In this document: positions 26,736 to 35,128 of the stretch, in pieces | How positions within the stretch are numbered: the first letter of the stretch is position 1 | How the letters are laid out: each line of letters starts with the position of its first letter | Assembly (NCBI GenBank): GCA_046345315.1 | Contig: JBKDKA010000145.1 | Span: 13,647-77,646, forward strand | DNA: 64,000 bases | Direction: 5' to 3' | Source: F1-80-MAGs062 sp046345315 | Lineage (GTDB): Bacteria; Planctomycetota; Planctomycetia; Planctomycetales; Planctomycetaceae | Translations under genes and position numbers: made by a program | The notes under the pieces: generated by a model | Databases searched by the model: none | What the model saw: only the letters and a program-made list of their open reading frames with translations | Told to the model about the DNA's origin: nothing

Positions 26736-28655
26736 ATGTCCATCTTGGCTACACTGGAACTGATTCATCGCAGGTCAGAACGTCCAGCGTTGCATTTCGG
26801 TCGTCACGCCCTGCCGGGAGCTCCAAACAGTTGTGAATGGTCCCTCAATGATTTTTGGAACGAATTACGAGCCTGTCAAAGCGATGCCGCGATGGACCGA
26901 GCATTGCGATTTCCAGAAAGCAGACCGGAGATGAGCTCAATCTGTTCCGTACTTGAAGACGCCGCATCCGCACTGCCTGAAAAACCCCTGTTCGTTTTTC
27001 CTGAAACGCGAACGCGACAGGCACTGCAGCTCACCTACAGCCAGCTTGCTCAGAAATCTATTGAAGCCGCACGAGCAATTGCGGAAGCGGCTGAGCCTGG
27101 TGATCGTGCATTGCTGCTGTTCCCCACTGGTCCGGATTTCTGGGCAGCATTCTTCGGATGTCTCCGACAGGGCATCATTTCCGTTCCTTTGCATACCCCG
27201 AACATCAACCGACCGAGCGAAGTTCTTCAGAATGTCTGTAATGACTGCTCCCCCACACTTTTGATCACCGACGAAACGACAGCAGAACTGCTGCATCGTC
27301 GAAGGGAACGGCATCCATATCTCAATGGCATCCAGGTGATTGTTCCTGAATTCCGAAACAACATGGGAACATCTTTCAGGATGACAGCCGTCGATGCCTC
27401 CTCATTCCCGGCACTGATTCAGTACACATCCGGTTCAACGTCGCGACCGCGCGGAGTCACGATCAGCCATGATAATCTCATTTCCAACCTCAGAGTGATC
27501 AGTCGGCAGATGGAGATTCGCACTGACGAAGATCGAGGAGTCACATGGCTCCCCCACTACCATGATATGGGACTCGTCGGTGGCTATCTGGCAACACTTT
27601 ACAGCCGAAACACAACACTCTGTCTGCCGCCCGAGGAATTTGCCATCAGACCTGCGCGATGGCTCGAACTGATTTCTGCATCTCGAGCCACGGTCTGTGG
27701 AGGCCCGAATTTCGCATATCAGCTGTGTGCCGACAGGGTTTCGGACGAAGACGCCTCGAGGCTCGACCTTTCGTCATGGCGAGTCGCCTATGTCGGAGCA
27801 GAACGGATCAGACCAGAAGCGATCGACAGGTTCACGGAAAAGTTTTCGCGTGCGGGCTTTCGCCGAAGGGCCTTCTTTCCCTGTTACGGTCTCGCAGAGG
27901 CCACCCTGATGGTCACTGGCGGTCCTGCATCGGCGACACCTCGGACGCGAGAGGTGAGCACTGAAGGATTAAGGAATCATCAGGTTGCACGGCCCTCGTG
28001 CGACAGCGATATCACACGAATCTGCGGAAGTGGCAGATTGATCGACGGTACGGCTGTTGTCGTGATTTCGGCAGAATCGAAAGGAATGCTGCCTGACGAC
28101 GAGATTGGCGAAGTGTGTATTTCAGGACCGTCCGTCACTGACGGATATTGGCGTGACCTTGGCGACAATCGGTCATTTCGTGAAGTCCTTCGAAACGGCA
28201 CTCAGCAGAGAATGCTGCTGACGGGTGATCTGGGATTTCTTAACGAAGGCGAACTGTTCATCACGGGACGTTTGAAGGAACTCATCCAGATTCGCGGGCG
28301 CAACCTGTACCCCGAGGATATTGAACTTCAGGTAAGAAATGCTCACCCATCCGTGTCACAGGGCGCAGCGGTGGCCTTTTCTGTTGAAGATGACCGCCAG
28401 GAGAAACTCGTCATTGTGACAGAACTGAATCGATCGGAAGTGAATCAATCTGGTTCCTCCGACGCGATTGTGACGGCAATTCGGCAGCGGATCACCGAAT
28501 GCTTCGGCGTCAGCCCCTTCGCGATACTGCTGGCTCGGCCGGGCAGAATTCCGCATACAAGCAGCGGAAAACCAAGAAGAATGCTCGTTCGGGAAGCCTG
28601 GCTTCGAGGAGAGTTTTCCGCTGGTCCGTCAACGCGCCAGCGGGATTCTGACTGA
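26736..28655 (+). CDS. Fatty-acyl-AMP ligase (FAAL) / acyl-adenylating enzyme
   Basis: Up to 639 aa. It belongs to the ANL adenylate-forming superfamily and is most like fatty-acyl-AMP ligases, which activate an acyl chain as acyl-AMP and pass it to an acyl carrier protein. Motifs: LTYSQLAQKSIEAARAI near the start, phosphate loop YTSGSTSRPRGVTISHDN, VTWLPHYHDMGLVGGYLATL (FAAL type), FFPCYGLAEATLMVTGG, TGDLGFLNEGELFITGRLKE and IQIRGRNLYPEDIE, and a C-terminal SSGKPRR. The family normally starts near residue 66 here (MSSICSVLEDAASALPEKP, ATG at 26931), so the first 65 residues may be a false extension. A carrier protein gene and an MBOAT-SGNH gene lie 2-7 kb away on the opposite strand. Confidence 0.9.
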   Translation: MSILATLELIHRRSERPALHFGRHALPGAPNSCEWSLNDFWNELRACQSDAAMDRALRFPESRPEMSSICSVLEDAASALPEKPLFVFPETRTRQALQLTYSQLAQKSIEAARAIAEAAEPGDRALLLFPTGPDFWAAFFGCLRQGIISVPLHTPNINRPSEVLQNVCNDCSPTLLITDETTAELLHRRRERHPYLNGIQVIVPEFRNNMGTSFRMTAVDASSFPALIQYTSGSTSRPRGVTISHDNLISNLRVISRQMEIRTDEDRGVTWLPHYHDMGLVGGYLATLYSRNTTLCLPPEEFAIRPARWLELISASRATVCGGPNFAYQLCADRVSDEDASRLDLSSWRVAYVGAERIRPEAIDRFTEKFSRAGFRRRAFFPCYGLAEATLMVTGGPASATPRTREVSTEGLRNHQVARPSCDSDITRICGSGRLIDGTAVVVISAESKGMLPDDEIGEVCISGPSVTDGYWRDLGDNRSFREVLRNGTQQRMLLTGDLGFLNEGELFITGRLKELIQIRGRNLYPEDIELQVRNAHPSVSQGAAVAFSVEDDRQEKLVIVTELNRSEVNQSGSSDAIVTAIRQRITECFGVSPFAILLARPGRIPHTSSGKPRRMLVREAWLRGEFSAGPSTRQRDSD

Positions 28656-28873
28656 GAATACCGTAGCCTCTCCGTTCTTCCATCCGTTTTTTGGGCTGCC
28701 AGATTTTTCTCACTGTTCACAGCAGTTTCTCGCGGATAGTATCTCTATGAATATTAGTTGTGTAGTTTTGCCGGAGTCGCCTTCTGTGTTTGCAGGACTG
28801 CATTGTGAATAGGCATGCAGGGGTGCGGCATGGATCGCATGTGCTGTCTTTACAATTTTTCTGGAGAGAGTCT

Positions 28874-29884
28874 ATGTCCCGTATCGGAGTGAACAGAAAG
28901 GTTCGAGGCTTCACGCTGATCGAACTGCTCGTGGTCATCGCGATCATTGCAGTTCTGGTCTCGCTGCTGCTGCCAGCTGTACAACAGGCGCGAGAAGCGG
29001 CTCGGCGAACTCAGTGCAAGAATAATCTCAAGCAGATTGGACTGGCTCTTCATAACTATCACGACGCACATCTCGTGTTTCCGCTGGCATCGTACCTTCA
29101 GGGGCTTCACCTTCCACTCCCTAATGATCTGGCTCGTTCACAATGGGGTTGGGCATCCATGATTCTGCCATACGCGGATCAGGGACCTTTGTTCAACCAG
29201 CTCATTATCGGCAGTAACACGCTTCAGCAGGCCACGGTTGACCCGGTGCGTCTGAAGTCACTCACGACTCCCGTTTCCGTATTTATCTGTCCGACTGATC
29301 CGGAAGACGGTGTCAATCGAAATCGTCCATTTCTGGGCGCTGGCACCACGTCGGGCCTGGTCATGACAATGGCATTGCCGGCCCCGGTACAGTATGCGAA
29401 ATCCAATTACATTGGCTGCAACGGCAACAAAGACAGCGACGGTATCTTCCGCAGCGGTGGCGGGAAAGTTTCTATCAAAGATATTGTCGATGGAACTTCC
29501 AACACCTTGATGGTTGGGGAACGCAGCAGTCGCAAATGGGCGAAGCAGGATCAGTCGAAGCCAGGACCGTGGGCCGGAGTTTGGGCCGGACAGGAACTGT
29601 CTGACGACGGAATTACGAACGTATGGGCTTTGGCGGGACAGACATTGTATCAGATGAATTCCGGCAAGCACAGCCTGGATCCATCTGATACCAACGCGGC
29701 CGACAGCCCGTTGCAGGCATTCGGGAGTGAGCACGCCGGTGGATCACAGTTCGTACTGGCTGACGGCTCTGTACGATTCATCAGCGACAGCATTCAGTGG
29801 AATGATCATCCGCTGAATGATGATGTTGGCACGTATCATATCCTGGCGTCAATCAACGACGGAAAAACTGTCGGAGAGTTCTGA
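28874..29884 (+). CDS. DUF1559 pilin-like (type IV prepilin signal) protein
   Basis: 336 aa, starting at the ATG at 28874, which has GGAGAG upstream. The N-terminus KVRGFTLIELLVVIAIIAV is a class III (prepilin) cleavage and assembly signal. QQAREAARRTQCKNNLKQIG and ALHNYHDAHLVFPL follow, the DUF1559 hallmark found in large paralogous sets in planctomycetes. Near the C-terminus are the characteristic SEHAGGSQFVLADGSVRFIS and a last segment. It is processed by a prepilin peptidase and put in the inner membrane or a pilus-like structure; its exact function is unknown. A hairpin separates it from the following lipoprotein gene. Confidence 0.95.
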   Translation: MSRIGVNRKVRGFTLIELLVVIAIIAVLVSLLLPAVQQAREAARRTQCKNNLKQIGLALHNYHDAHLVFPLASYLQGLHLPLPNDLARSQWGWASMILPYADQGPLFNQLIIGSNTLQQATVDPVRLKSLTTPVSVFICPTDPEDGVNRNRPFLGAGTTSGLVMTMALPAPVQYAKSNYIGCNGNKDSDGIFRSGGGKVSIKDIVDGTSNTLMVGERSSRKWAKQDQSKPGPWAGVWAGQELSDDGITNVWALAGQTLYQMNSGKHSLDPSDTNAADSPLQAFGSEHAGGSQFVLADGSVRFISDSIQWNDHPLNDDVGTYHILASINDGKTVGEF

Positions 29885-29931
29885 GGTCAAGGGGCCGCAG
29901 CAGATCTGCCCTGGAAACTGTCGAATCCATG

Positions 29932-29964
29932 CAGCACTGTCTCCGGGAAACCGTGACAGTGCTG
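29932..29964 (+). promoter_or_regulatory. Strong hairpin between DUF1559 and lipoprotein genes
   Basis: CAGCACTGTC (29932-29941) pairs with GACAGTGCTG (29955-29964), a perfect 10-bp stem; no real T-run follows, only GTTCTCCT. It could partly stop transcription or shield the 3' end of the first message, setting the ratio of the two products. Confidence 0.55.
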
Positions 29965-29984
29965 TTCTCCTGTGAGGAATTAAC

Positions 29985-30587
29985 GTGCTCTGCTCACTGA
30001 CTTCAATTTGCAGCCTGAACCGGCCCAGGTTCAGTTTTGTCAACAGGCTCATCCCGGTCATTGCCTGTGGTCTTGTGACAGTATTCACCGGTTGTGGAAG
30101 CGGTTATTCCGGCCCAAGTGAATACGAACAGTATCAGAAGAAACGAATGGGGTTTGTGGAGACGATTCAGTCACTCGGTGGGAAAGCTGAATATGGCGAA
30201 AAATCCATGCACGGCTTCCGGATGAGCGGATGGCTGATCCAGCTTCCGGGTGCCGATGTGTCGGACGAACTGATTTCACAGATCATTGAACACACCCGGG
30301 ATCAGGCCGTGTTTCAGCTGAACTTCAGCGGATCTAAAATCACGGACGCTCAGCTTGTCGCACTCGATGCCGGAAAAGTACTACAGAAGACTGTGGAACT
30401 GGATCTCAGCAACACAGCAATCACCGATGCGGGGCTGGATAAGCTTCAGAGATTGTACTGTCTCTCTGAGCTGAAGCTGAAGGGAACTTCCGCATCCAAA
30501 TCCGCGGCGACGCGGCTCGGGGATCGCAAAATCGCCAGTCCAATCACGCCAGCTCCGTTCAAAAAACAGCCGAATGTAGACCTTTGA
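29985..30587 (+). CDS. Lipoprotein with leucine-rich-repeat-like region
   Basis: 200 aa with a GTG start at 29985, supported by GAGGA at the right distance. After a hydrophobic segment (LIPVIACGLVTVFTGC) the Cys at about 37 fits a lipobox, so the protein is probably lipid-anchored. From about residue 90 to 170 it carries two to three leucine-rich-repeat units of the type ITDAQLVALDAGKVLQKTVELDL and SNTAITDAGLDKLQRLYCLSEL. Small lipoproteins after a DUF1559 gene are common in planctomycetes. It is probably cotranscribed with it; the function is unknown. Confidence 0.8.
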   Translation: MLCSLTSICSLNRPRFSFVNRLIPVIACGLVTVFTGCGSGYSGPSEYEQYQKKRMGFVETIQSLGGKAEYGEKSMHGFRMSGWLIQLPGADVSDELISQIIEHTRDQAVFQLNFSGSKITDAQLVALDAGKVLQKTVELDLSNTAITDAGLDKLQRLYCLSELKLKGTSASKSAATRLGDRKIASPITPAPFKKQPNVDL

Positions 30588-30593
30588 TTCCTT

Positions 30594-33125
30594 TCACTGT
30601 TTCTCGCCGGGCGGCAGCAACGACGATGTCCGCATGACAATGTCGTAAAGCGACTCAGCGATCAACCGTTGGCCCTTTGCGGTCGGATGATAATCCTGGC
30701 TCGACGGAAAGAGTCGATCCTGATTGCGATGCCAGTCCGTGGCATCAAAGACCTGAAACCCCGCTGCCTCCGCAATCGGGATAATCTGACGACCAGCTTG
30801 ACCGGAGTTCGGGTCCGGGATCGGGAGATAGATCCATACTGGCTTGATTCCTCTGCGAGAGCACTCGTCAGTAACGGTCAGGTAGACGGCCTTCAGGAGT
30901 TCTGGCTGAATCGCCAGAAGGCGACTGTGGATTTCTCCCGGCGGCATCGAAGAGCTGACGGCTGCTCTGTCGGCAACATCCTGAAGATGTGAAGAGGGAA
31001 GTGGGAGACCGGCGGCGATCAGTGATCCTGTATGACCTGCCAGTTCTGACAACTCATCCTGATGGGCCATATAGATCAGTACGTTGGGCGAGAACTTCAA
31101 TACTTGTCGCTGAAATCTGACGAGACGATGAGGAGCGTATTGTTTCCCGACTCCGAAATTCAGCACTTCCACCCGACGGGAAGCCTCAGTCGTCGCGTCA
31201 GAGTTGATTCGCATCTCCAGCACTCTGCAGAAGGTCTCGTCGTCATTGACCCCATACCCCATAACGATGCTGGAGCCAATCACCGCGATGCGAGTCGTGT
31301 CAGGTGGTTTTGAAAGAGTAATCGAGGCCCGATCGCGCATACCGAATTGATTGATCGAGGTGCGGCTGCCGTTCAGTTCGGTCACCATGCCCGGAATCAG
31401 TTCAAGTCCCTGATAAAGGTCTGCTGAACGGGATACTTTTTCGAAACCCAGTGCCTGTTTTCTCTCCAGTTCAGAGTTATCAGAGAATGATTCGAGGAGT
31501 GGTCCGGCCTGAACGGCAGCAGAGTTCAGGTCTTCGTAATATCCTCGCAGAATCGCGTCCTGACTCACCGACGGCGCCGATTGCAGTGACGCAATAGACT
31601 TCGCAAACTCAGATCGCGGAAACGTGGTGATGATGGCAGACGGAATCGCCAAAAGAAGTGTCATCGTTGCCAGACAGACAGCAGCGGACTCACGAAAATC
31701 GCTCTGGTTCGGTGAGCTTTCTGCGATACGGGAATGCGTACGAACTCTGCGCGTTTTCTGAATGTGGACAATGCCAGTCCCGATGATCACCGCAATGATG
31801 AGAATCGTTAAGGTCGTTCCGAACCCGTTCCAACCATCCGGTAACGACAATACGGCCACAGAGAGTTGCAGGAAATCCGGTCTGGTCCAGCATCCCCAGA
31901 AGAGGCTTACCAGGATCAGCATGGCGACCGTCTGAGCAGCCGTTCTGAATGAACTCCACAAGCTCGTCGGCACGGCCAAAGATGTTCTTCGTCGAGCTTC
32001 CAGTGCCGCGTTCACGCTCACGCAGACGCCTGCACCCAGCCAGAGAATGGCATCATTCAGAGTGACAGGGAATCTCCCCAGCAGCCACCATGTCTGCCAG
32101 GAATGCAGAAGCCACGTACCGAAGAATACCCACAGCACACTCAGTGTGATCGCACGACCTGCAGTGAATCCCAGACGCCTCAAAGAGAAAAAAGCAGGAA
32201 AGAAGAAACACTTCGACATGAAGTCTTTCCAGTAGATATTAATGCGCCTCCAGATGTCGCTGAAACTGGATGCCAGAAAGTACTGGTTATGTGTTCGCGG
32301 CAGATCAAATCCAAACAGATGCAGAATTCCCGTGATCAGATGGAACTGTCCGGATACCTGCAGATATAGAGCATAGTTGGCCATGAGGAACCCGGCAATC
32401 TGACCGATGTTCCGCAGCTCGTTGATGTCCGGAAGCAGATACAGTCGAACCGCGCGGTACAGCAGCAGATGTGCGATCCCTCGCAGAATCCAGCGAATTC
32501 CCTGTTGATGGATCTCCCATTCCCGCGTGCTGTCATAACTGCTCTGAAACGTTCGAAAATCAATCACCGGAAAGAACGGAAAGCAGGCGTTCGGCAGCAT
32601 GAAGAAATAGGATGCCGTCACGGCCAGATCAGGAAGTGTTCGCTTTGTTGTGCATTCGTGCACAAACAGAATCAGTCGAAACATCAGGATCGATCCGAGA
32701 ATCGGCCAGATCGGCGAGGGAGTCCATGCTCGCAGACACACCAGAACAGCGACTGCAGAAAGAAGGATCATGTTTCGAAAGAACGCCGGTATCGGCAGAA
32801 AGCAGACTCCGATGCAGATGCTGACGCCGGCCACCACACAAAGACCGTTCACGACACCAAGGACGAACAGAGCGCATCCCATTGACAGTACGGCAAAACC
32901 GCTCAGACGGTATCGCGTCGGCACCCAGAAATGCGCCGCGAAACCTGCGATGACATAGCACAGCACCGGGAAGAAGTGACGTTGCTGTTCGATTTCAAAC
33001 CGAAACACCAGAGCAGCCAGAAGAGCCAGCTGGAGCAGAACCAGACAATAATTCCGAATCGTCGTTGTCGCGCCTGAAGCGGAATCTGCCGTCGGAAGCA
33101 TCGATCCACGATCACCAGGTTCCAT
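30594..33125 (-). CDS. MBOAT O-acyltransferase fused to SGNH hydrolase domain
   Basis: 843 aa. Residues 1-510 are a multi-pass membrane protein of the MBOAT type: LPDLAVTASYFFMLPNACFP near 165-184, YFLASSFSDIWRRINIYWKD at 282-301, and WVFFGTWLLHSWQTWWLLGR with the likely catalytic His341. Residues about 610-843 form an SGNH/GDSL domain: nucleophile in IGSSIVMGYG (Ser619), NFGVGKQYAP, YMAHQDE, and the DYHPTAKG motif near the C-terminus (Asp811, His813). MBOATs move acyl groups across the membrane (DltB, AlgI), and SGNH partners act on the acceptor side (DltD, AlgX). Here both are one chain. The gene starts 9 nt after an acyl carrier protein gene on the same strand. The acceptor is unknown. Confidence 0.85.
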   Translation of the reverse strand: MEPGDRGSMLPTADSASGATTTIRNYCLVLLQLALLAALVFRFEIEQQRHFFPVLCYVIAGFAAHFWVPTRYRLSGFAVLSMGCALFVLGVVNGLCVVAGVSICIGVCFLPIPAFFRNMILLSAVAVLVCLRAWTPSPIWPILGSILMFRLILFVHECTTKRTLPDLAVTASYFFMLPNACFPFFPVIDFRTFQSSYDSTREWEIHQQGIRWILRGIAHLLLYRAVRLYLLPDINELRNIGQIAGFLMANYALYLQVSGQFHLITGILHLFGFDLPRTHNQYFLASSFSDIWRRINIYWKDFMSKCFFFPAFFSLRRLGFTAGRAITLSVLWVFFGTWLLHSWQTWWLLGRFPVTLNDAILWLGAGVCVSVNAALEARRRTSLAVPTSLWSSFRTAAQTVAMLILVSLFWGCWTRPDFLQLSVAVLSLPDGWNGFGTTLTILIIAVIIGTGIVHIQKTRRVRTHSRIAESSPNQSDFRESAAVCLATMTLLLAIPSAIITTFPRSEFAKSIASLQSAPSVSQDAILRGYYEDLNSAAVQAGPLLESFSDNSELERKQALGFEKVSRSADLYQGLELIPGMVTELNGSRTSINQFGMRDRASITLSKPPDTTRIAVIGSSIVMGYGVNDDETFCRVLEMRINSDATTEASRRVEVLNFGVGKQYAPHRLVRFQRQVLKFSPNVLIYMAHQDELSELAGHTGSLIAAGLPLPSSHLQDVADRAAVSSSMPPGEIHSRLLAIQPELLKAVYLTVTDECSRRGIKPVWIYLPIPDPNSGQAGRQIIPIAEAAGFQVFDATDWHRNQDRLFPSSQDYHPTAKGQRLIAESLYDIVMRTSSLLPPGEKQ

Positions 33126-33134
33126 CGCCTGTGC

Positions 33135-33413
33135 CTATACTGATTGCTGATGATTTGCCAGTTCAGCGGCAAAAACGGAAAGCTGCTCGATGGACGGATA
33201 ATCATCCAGCGGATTGCTCGAAAACCGAATGGACAGGTAATCCTCAAGGCGTGCGATCAGCGAAACGACCTGCATGGAATCGATTCCGCAGGCAGGGATC
33301 GACAGTTCAGGCTTCACAGCAGATGAAGAAATCTGCAACTCCTGAGAGATCTCCCGAATCAGCCAATTCTGGATTTCAGCAGCAGACTTCAGTGATGTTC
33401 TGGATTCGCTCAT
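33135..33413 (-). CDS. Acyl carrier protein
   Basis: 92 aa from the ATG at 33413 (a TTG start at 33446 is also open). It is a four-helix carrier protein with the phosphopantetheine attachment Ser in CGIDSMQVVSLIARLED. It lies directly upstream of the MBOAT-SGNH gene (gap 9 nt), so it should be the carrier that delivers acyl groups to it. The charging enzyme may be the FAAL-type gene at 26.7-28.7 kb. It is too short to be a fatty-acid-synthase ACP copy on context alone, and no fatty-acid genes lie beside it. Confidence 0.9.
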   Translation of the reverse strand: MSESRTSLKSAAEIQNWLIREISQELQISSSAVKPELSIPACGIDSMQVVSLIARLEDYLSIRFSSNPLDDYPSIEQLSVFAAELANHQQSV

Positions 33414-33558
33414 TCTCTGAACACTGCCTTTCGTTGTCTTCAACAATTCTAAGTTCTTTCCTGACTCGCACCAAAGAACCTGAACAGCAGATCAGGAAAC
33501 TTCTTGACATGCAACGGAGAAATGCGGACACTTCTGCGGTTTCACCAGCGGCAGCAGC

Positions 33559-35070
33559 GTGAGGCGATTCGTGCTCAGATTTCCCCAGAATCCGGCGACA
33601 TCCGGCAGTCAGCTTGACCGACGGCAGGCAATCGCCGCCGGTGTCAGTGCTCTGTCTGTGCCGCAACTGCTTTGGCTTGAATCTCTCGCTGCTTCAGCGC
33701 CCGCTGTAACGGCTTCCTTCGGTCGAGCAAAGAACATTCTGCTCGTCTATCAGCAGGGCGCAGCTTCGCAACTGGAAACGTGGGACCCTAAGCCCCACGC
33801 ACCTGAAGGCATCAGAGGGAAATGGGGAGCCATTTCGACGGCAGTTCCCGGGGTAGCCATCTGTGAAATGCTGCCGAAGCTTTCGCGGATCACCGATCGC
33901 ATGGCCATCGTGCGCTCAATGACCCACGACAACAATAATCACTCCAACCTCTATACGCTCTCCGGGGCACCGGCAATCGATTTCTCCAGTGAGACGAATC
34001 CTTCGGATACTCGACACCGCCCATTTTTCGGCAGCGTACTCGACTATCTCGAAGATCGAAACGGCCAGAGCGCTTCACCGTCTGTCCCGCGAAACATCGG
34101 ACTTCCGTGGCGATTCAGCAGTTTCACTCCATTCGTGCGGCGTGCTGGTCCGTACGCCTCATTCCTCGGTCAGGGATATGATCCTGTCTGGACGGAATTT
34201 GATGGCCAGGCCACACATAAGGTGTCGCGAGTGTCCTTCTTTGACCCCGGGAAGGATATCTATGTCGCTGATCCATTTCTGGGGATTACGCCGGAAAGTC
34301 GGCTTCGAATTTCGAAGGAAGTGCAGCTGCGGGACGGCCTGACAATCAGCAGGCTGGAACAGCGACGCAGTCTTGTTCGGCAGCTGAATGATCACCAGAC
34401 ACAAAAGAGCGATCATAAACCTGCGCATGGTTATGATCGTTTTGCAGGCATGGCATGGTCGATGATCAATTCGCCCGTGATTCGTAATGCTCTTGATGTC
34501 GGGCAGGAACCGATGGCGCTCAGGCAGCAATATGGCATGACTCTGTTCGGTCAATCCGCTCTGACGGCTCGTCGGCTGCTGGAAGCCGGGTGTCGCCTGG
34601 TTTCTGTGTTCTGGGATGAATACGAAGTCATCAATACGGCCTGGGACACACATTTTGATCACTTCACACGTCTGGAACAGGAACTGCTGCCCGGCTTTGA
34701 CGCTGGTCTCAGTTCACTGCTGCTGGATCTTGAAGAACGGGGCCTGCTTCAGGAAACTCTTGTCATGTGTCTCACTGAACACGGGCGAACGCCGAAGATC
34801 AGTACCACAGACAAAGGCGGCGGACGCGATCACTGGTCAAAAGCTTACAGCGTGATGCTCGCTGGCGCGGGGATCCGGCCCGGGACTGTCATCGGTGCAT
34901 CGGATGCAAGCGCCGCGTTTGTCAAAGATCATCCTGTCAGCCCGGAAGATATCCTGGCGACGATGTATCACCTCAAGGGAATATCTCCGGAGACAACAAT
35001 TTCGGATCGTCGTAACCGCCCCGTGAAGCTCGTGGACAACGGAAATGTGATTGAAACAATTCTCGACTGA
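33559..35070 (+). CDS. DUF1501 protein, stand-alone copy
   Basis: 503 aa with a GTG start at 33559, divergent from the acyl-carrier gene (gap about 145 nt). Export signal: SQLDRRQAIAAGVSALSVPQ, an RR-containing leader. DUF1501 hallmarks: ILLVYQQGAASQLETWDPKP, MAIVRSMTHDNNNHSNLYTL, VSVFWDEYEVINTAWDTHFD, LVMCLTEHGRTPKISTTDKG and GGRDHWSKAYSVMLAGAGIR. It is not accompanied by a PSCyt/DUF1549 gene, unlike the copy at 17.5 kb. The function is unknown; the fold is that of sulfatases and alkaline phosphatases. Confidence 0.93.
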   Translation: MRRFVLRFPQNPATSGSQLDRRQAIAAGVSALSVPQLLWLESLAASAPAVTASFGRAKNILLVYQQGAASQLETWDPKPHAPEGIRGKWGAISTAVPGVAICEMLPKLSRITDRMAIVRSMTHDNNNHSNLYTLSGAPAIDFSSETNPSDTRHRPFFGSVLDYLEDRNGQSASPSVPRNIGLPWRFSSFTPFVRRAGPYASFLGQGYDPVWTEFDGQATHKVSRVSFFDPGKDIYVADPFLGITPESRLRISKEVQLRDGLTISRLEQRRSLVRQLNDHQTQKSDHKPAHGYDRFAGMAWSMINSPVIRNALDVGQEPMALRQQYGMTLFGQSALTARRLLEAGCRLVSVFWDEYEVINTAWDTHFDHFTRLEQELLPGFDAGLSSLLLDLEERGLLQETLVMCLTEHGRTPKISTTDKGGGRDHWSKAYSVMLAGAGIRPGTVIGASDASAAFVKDHPVSPEDILATMYHLKGISPETTISDRRNRPVKLVDNGNVIETILD

Positions 35071-35128
35071 ACGACCGGAACTGAAGCTGGCGATGCGTCT
35101 GTCTCCTGAGAACTCTGCGTGAACACAG

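Noticed and set aside
33499..33530. TTGACA box between the divergent ACP and DUF1501 genes as a promoter
   Set aside because: No acceptable -10 box lies 16-18 nt downstream.
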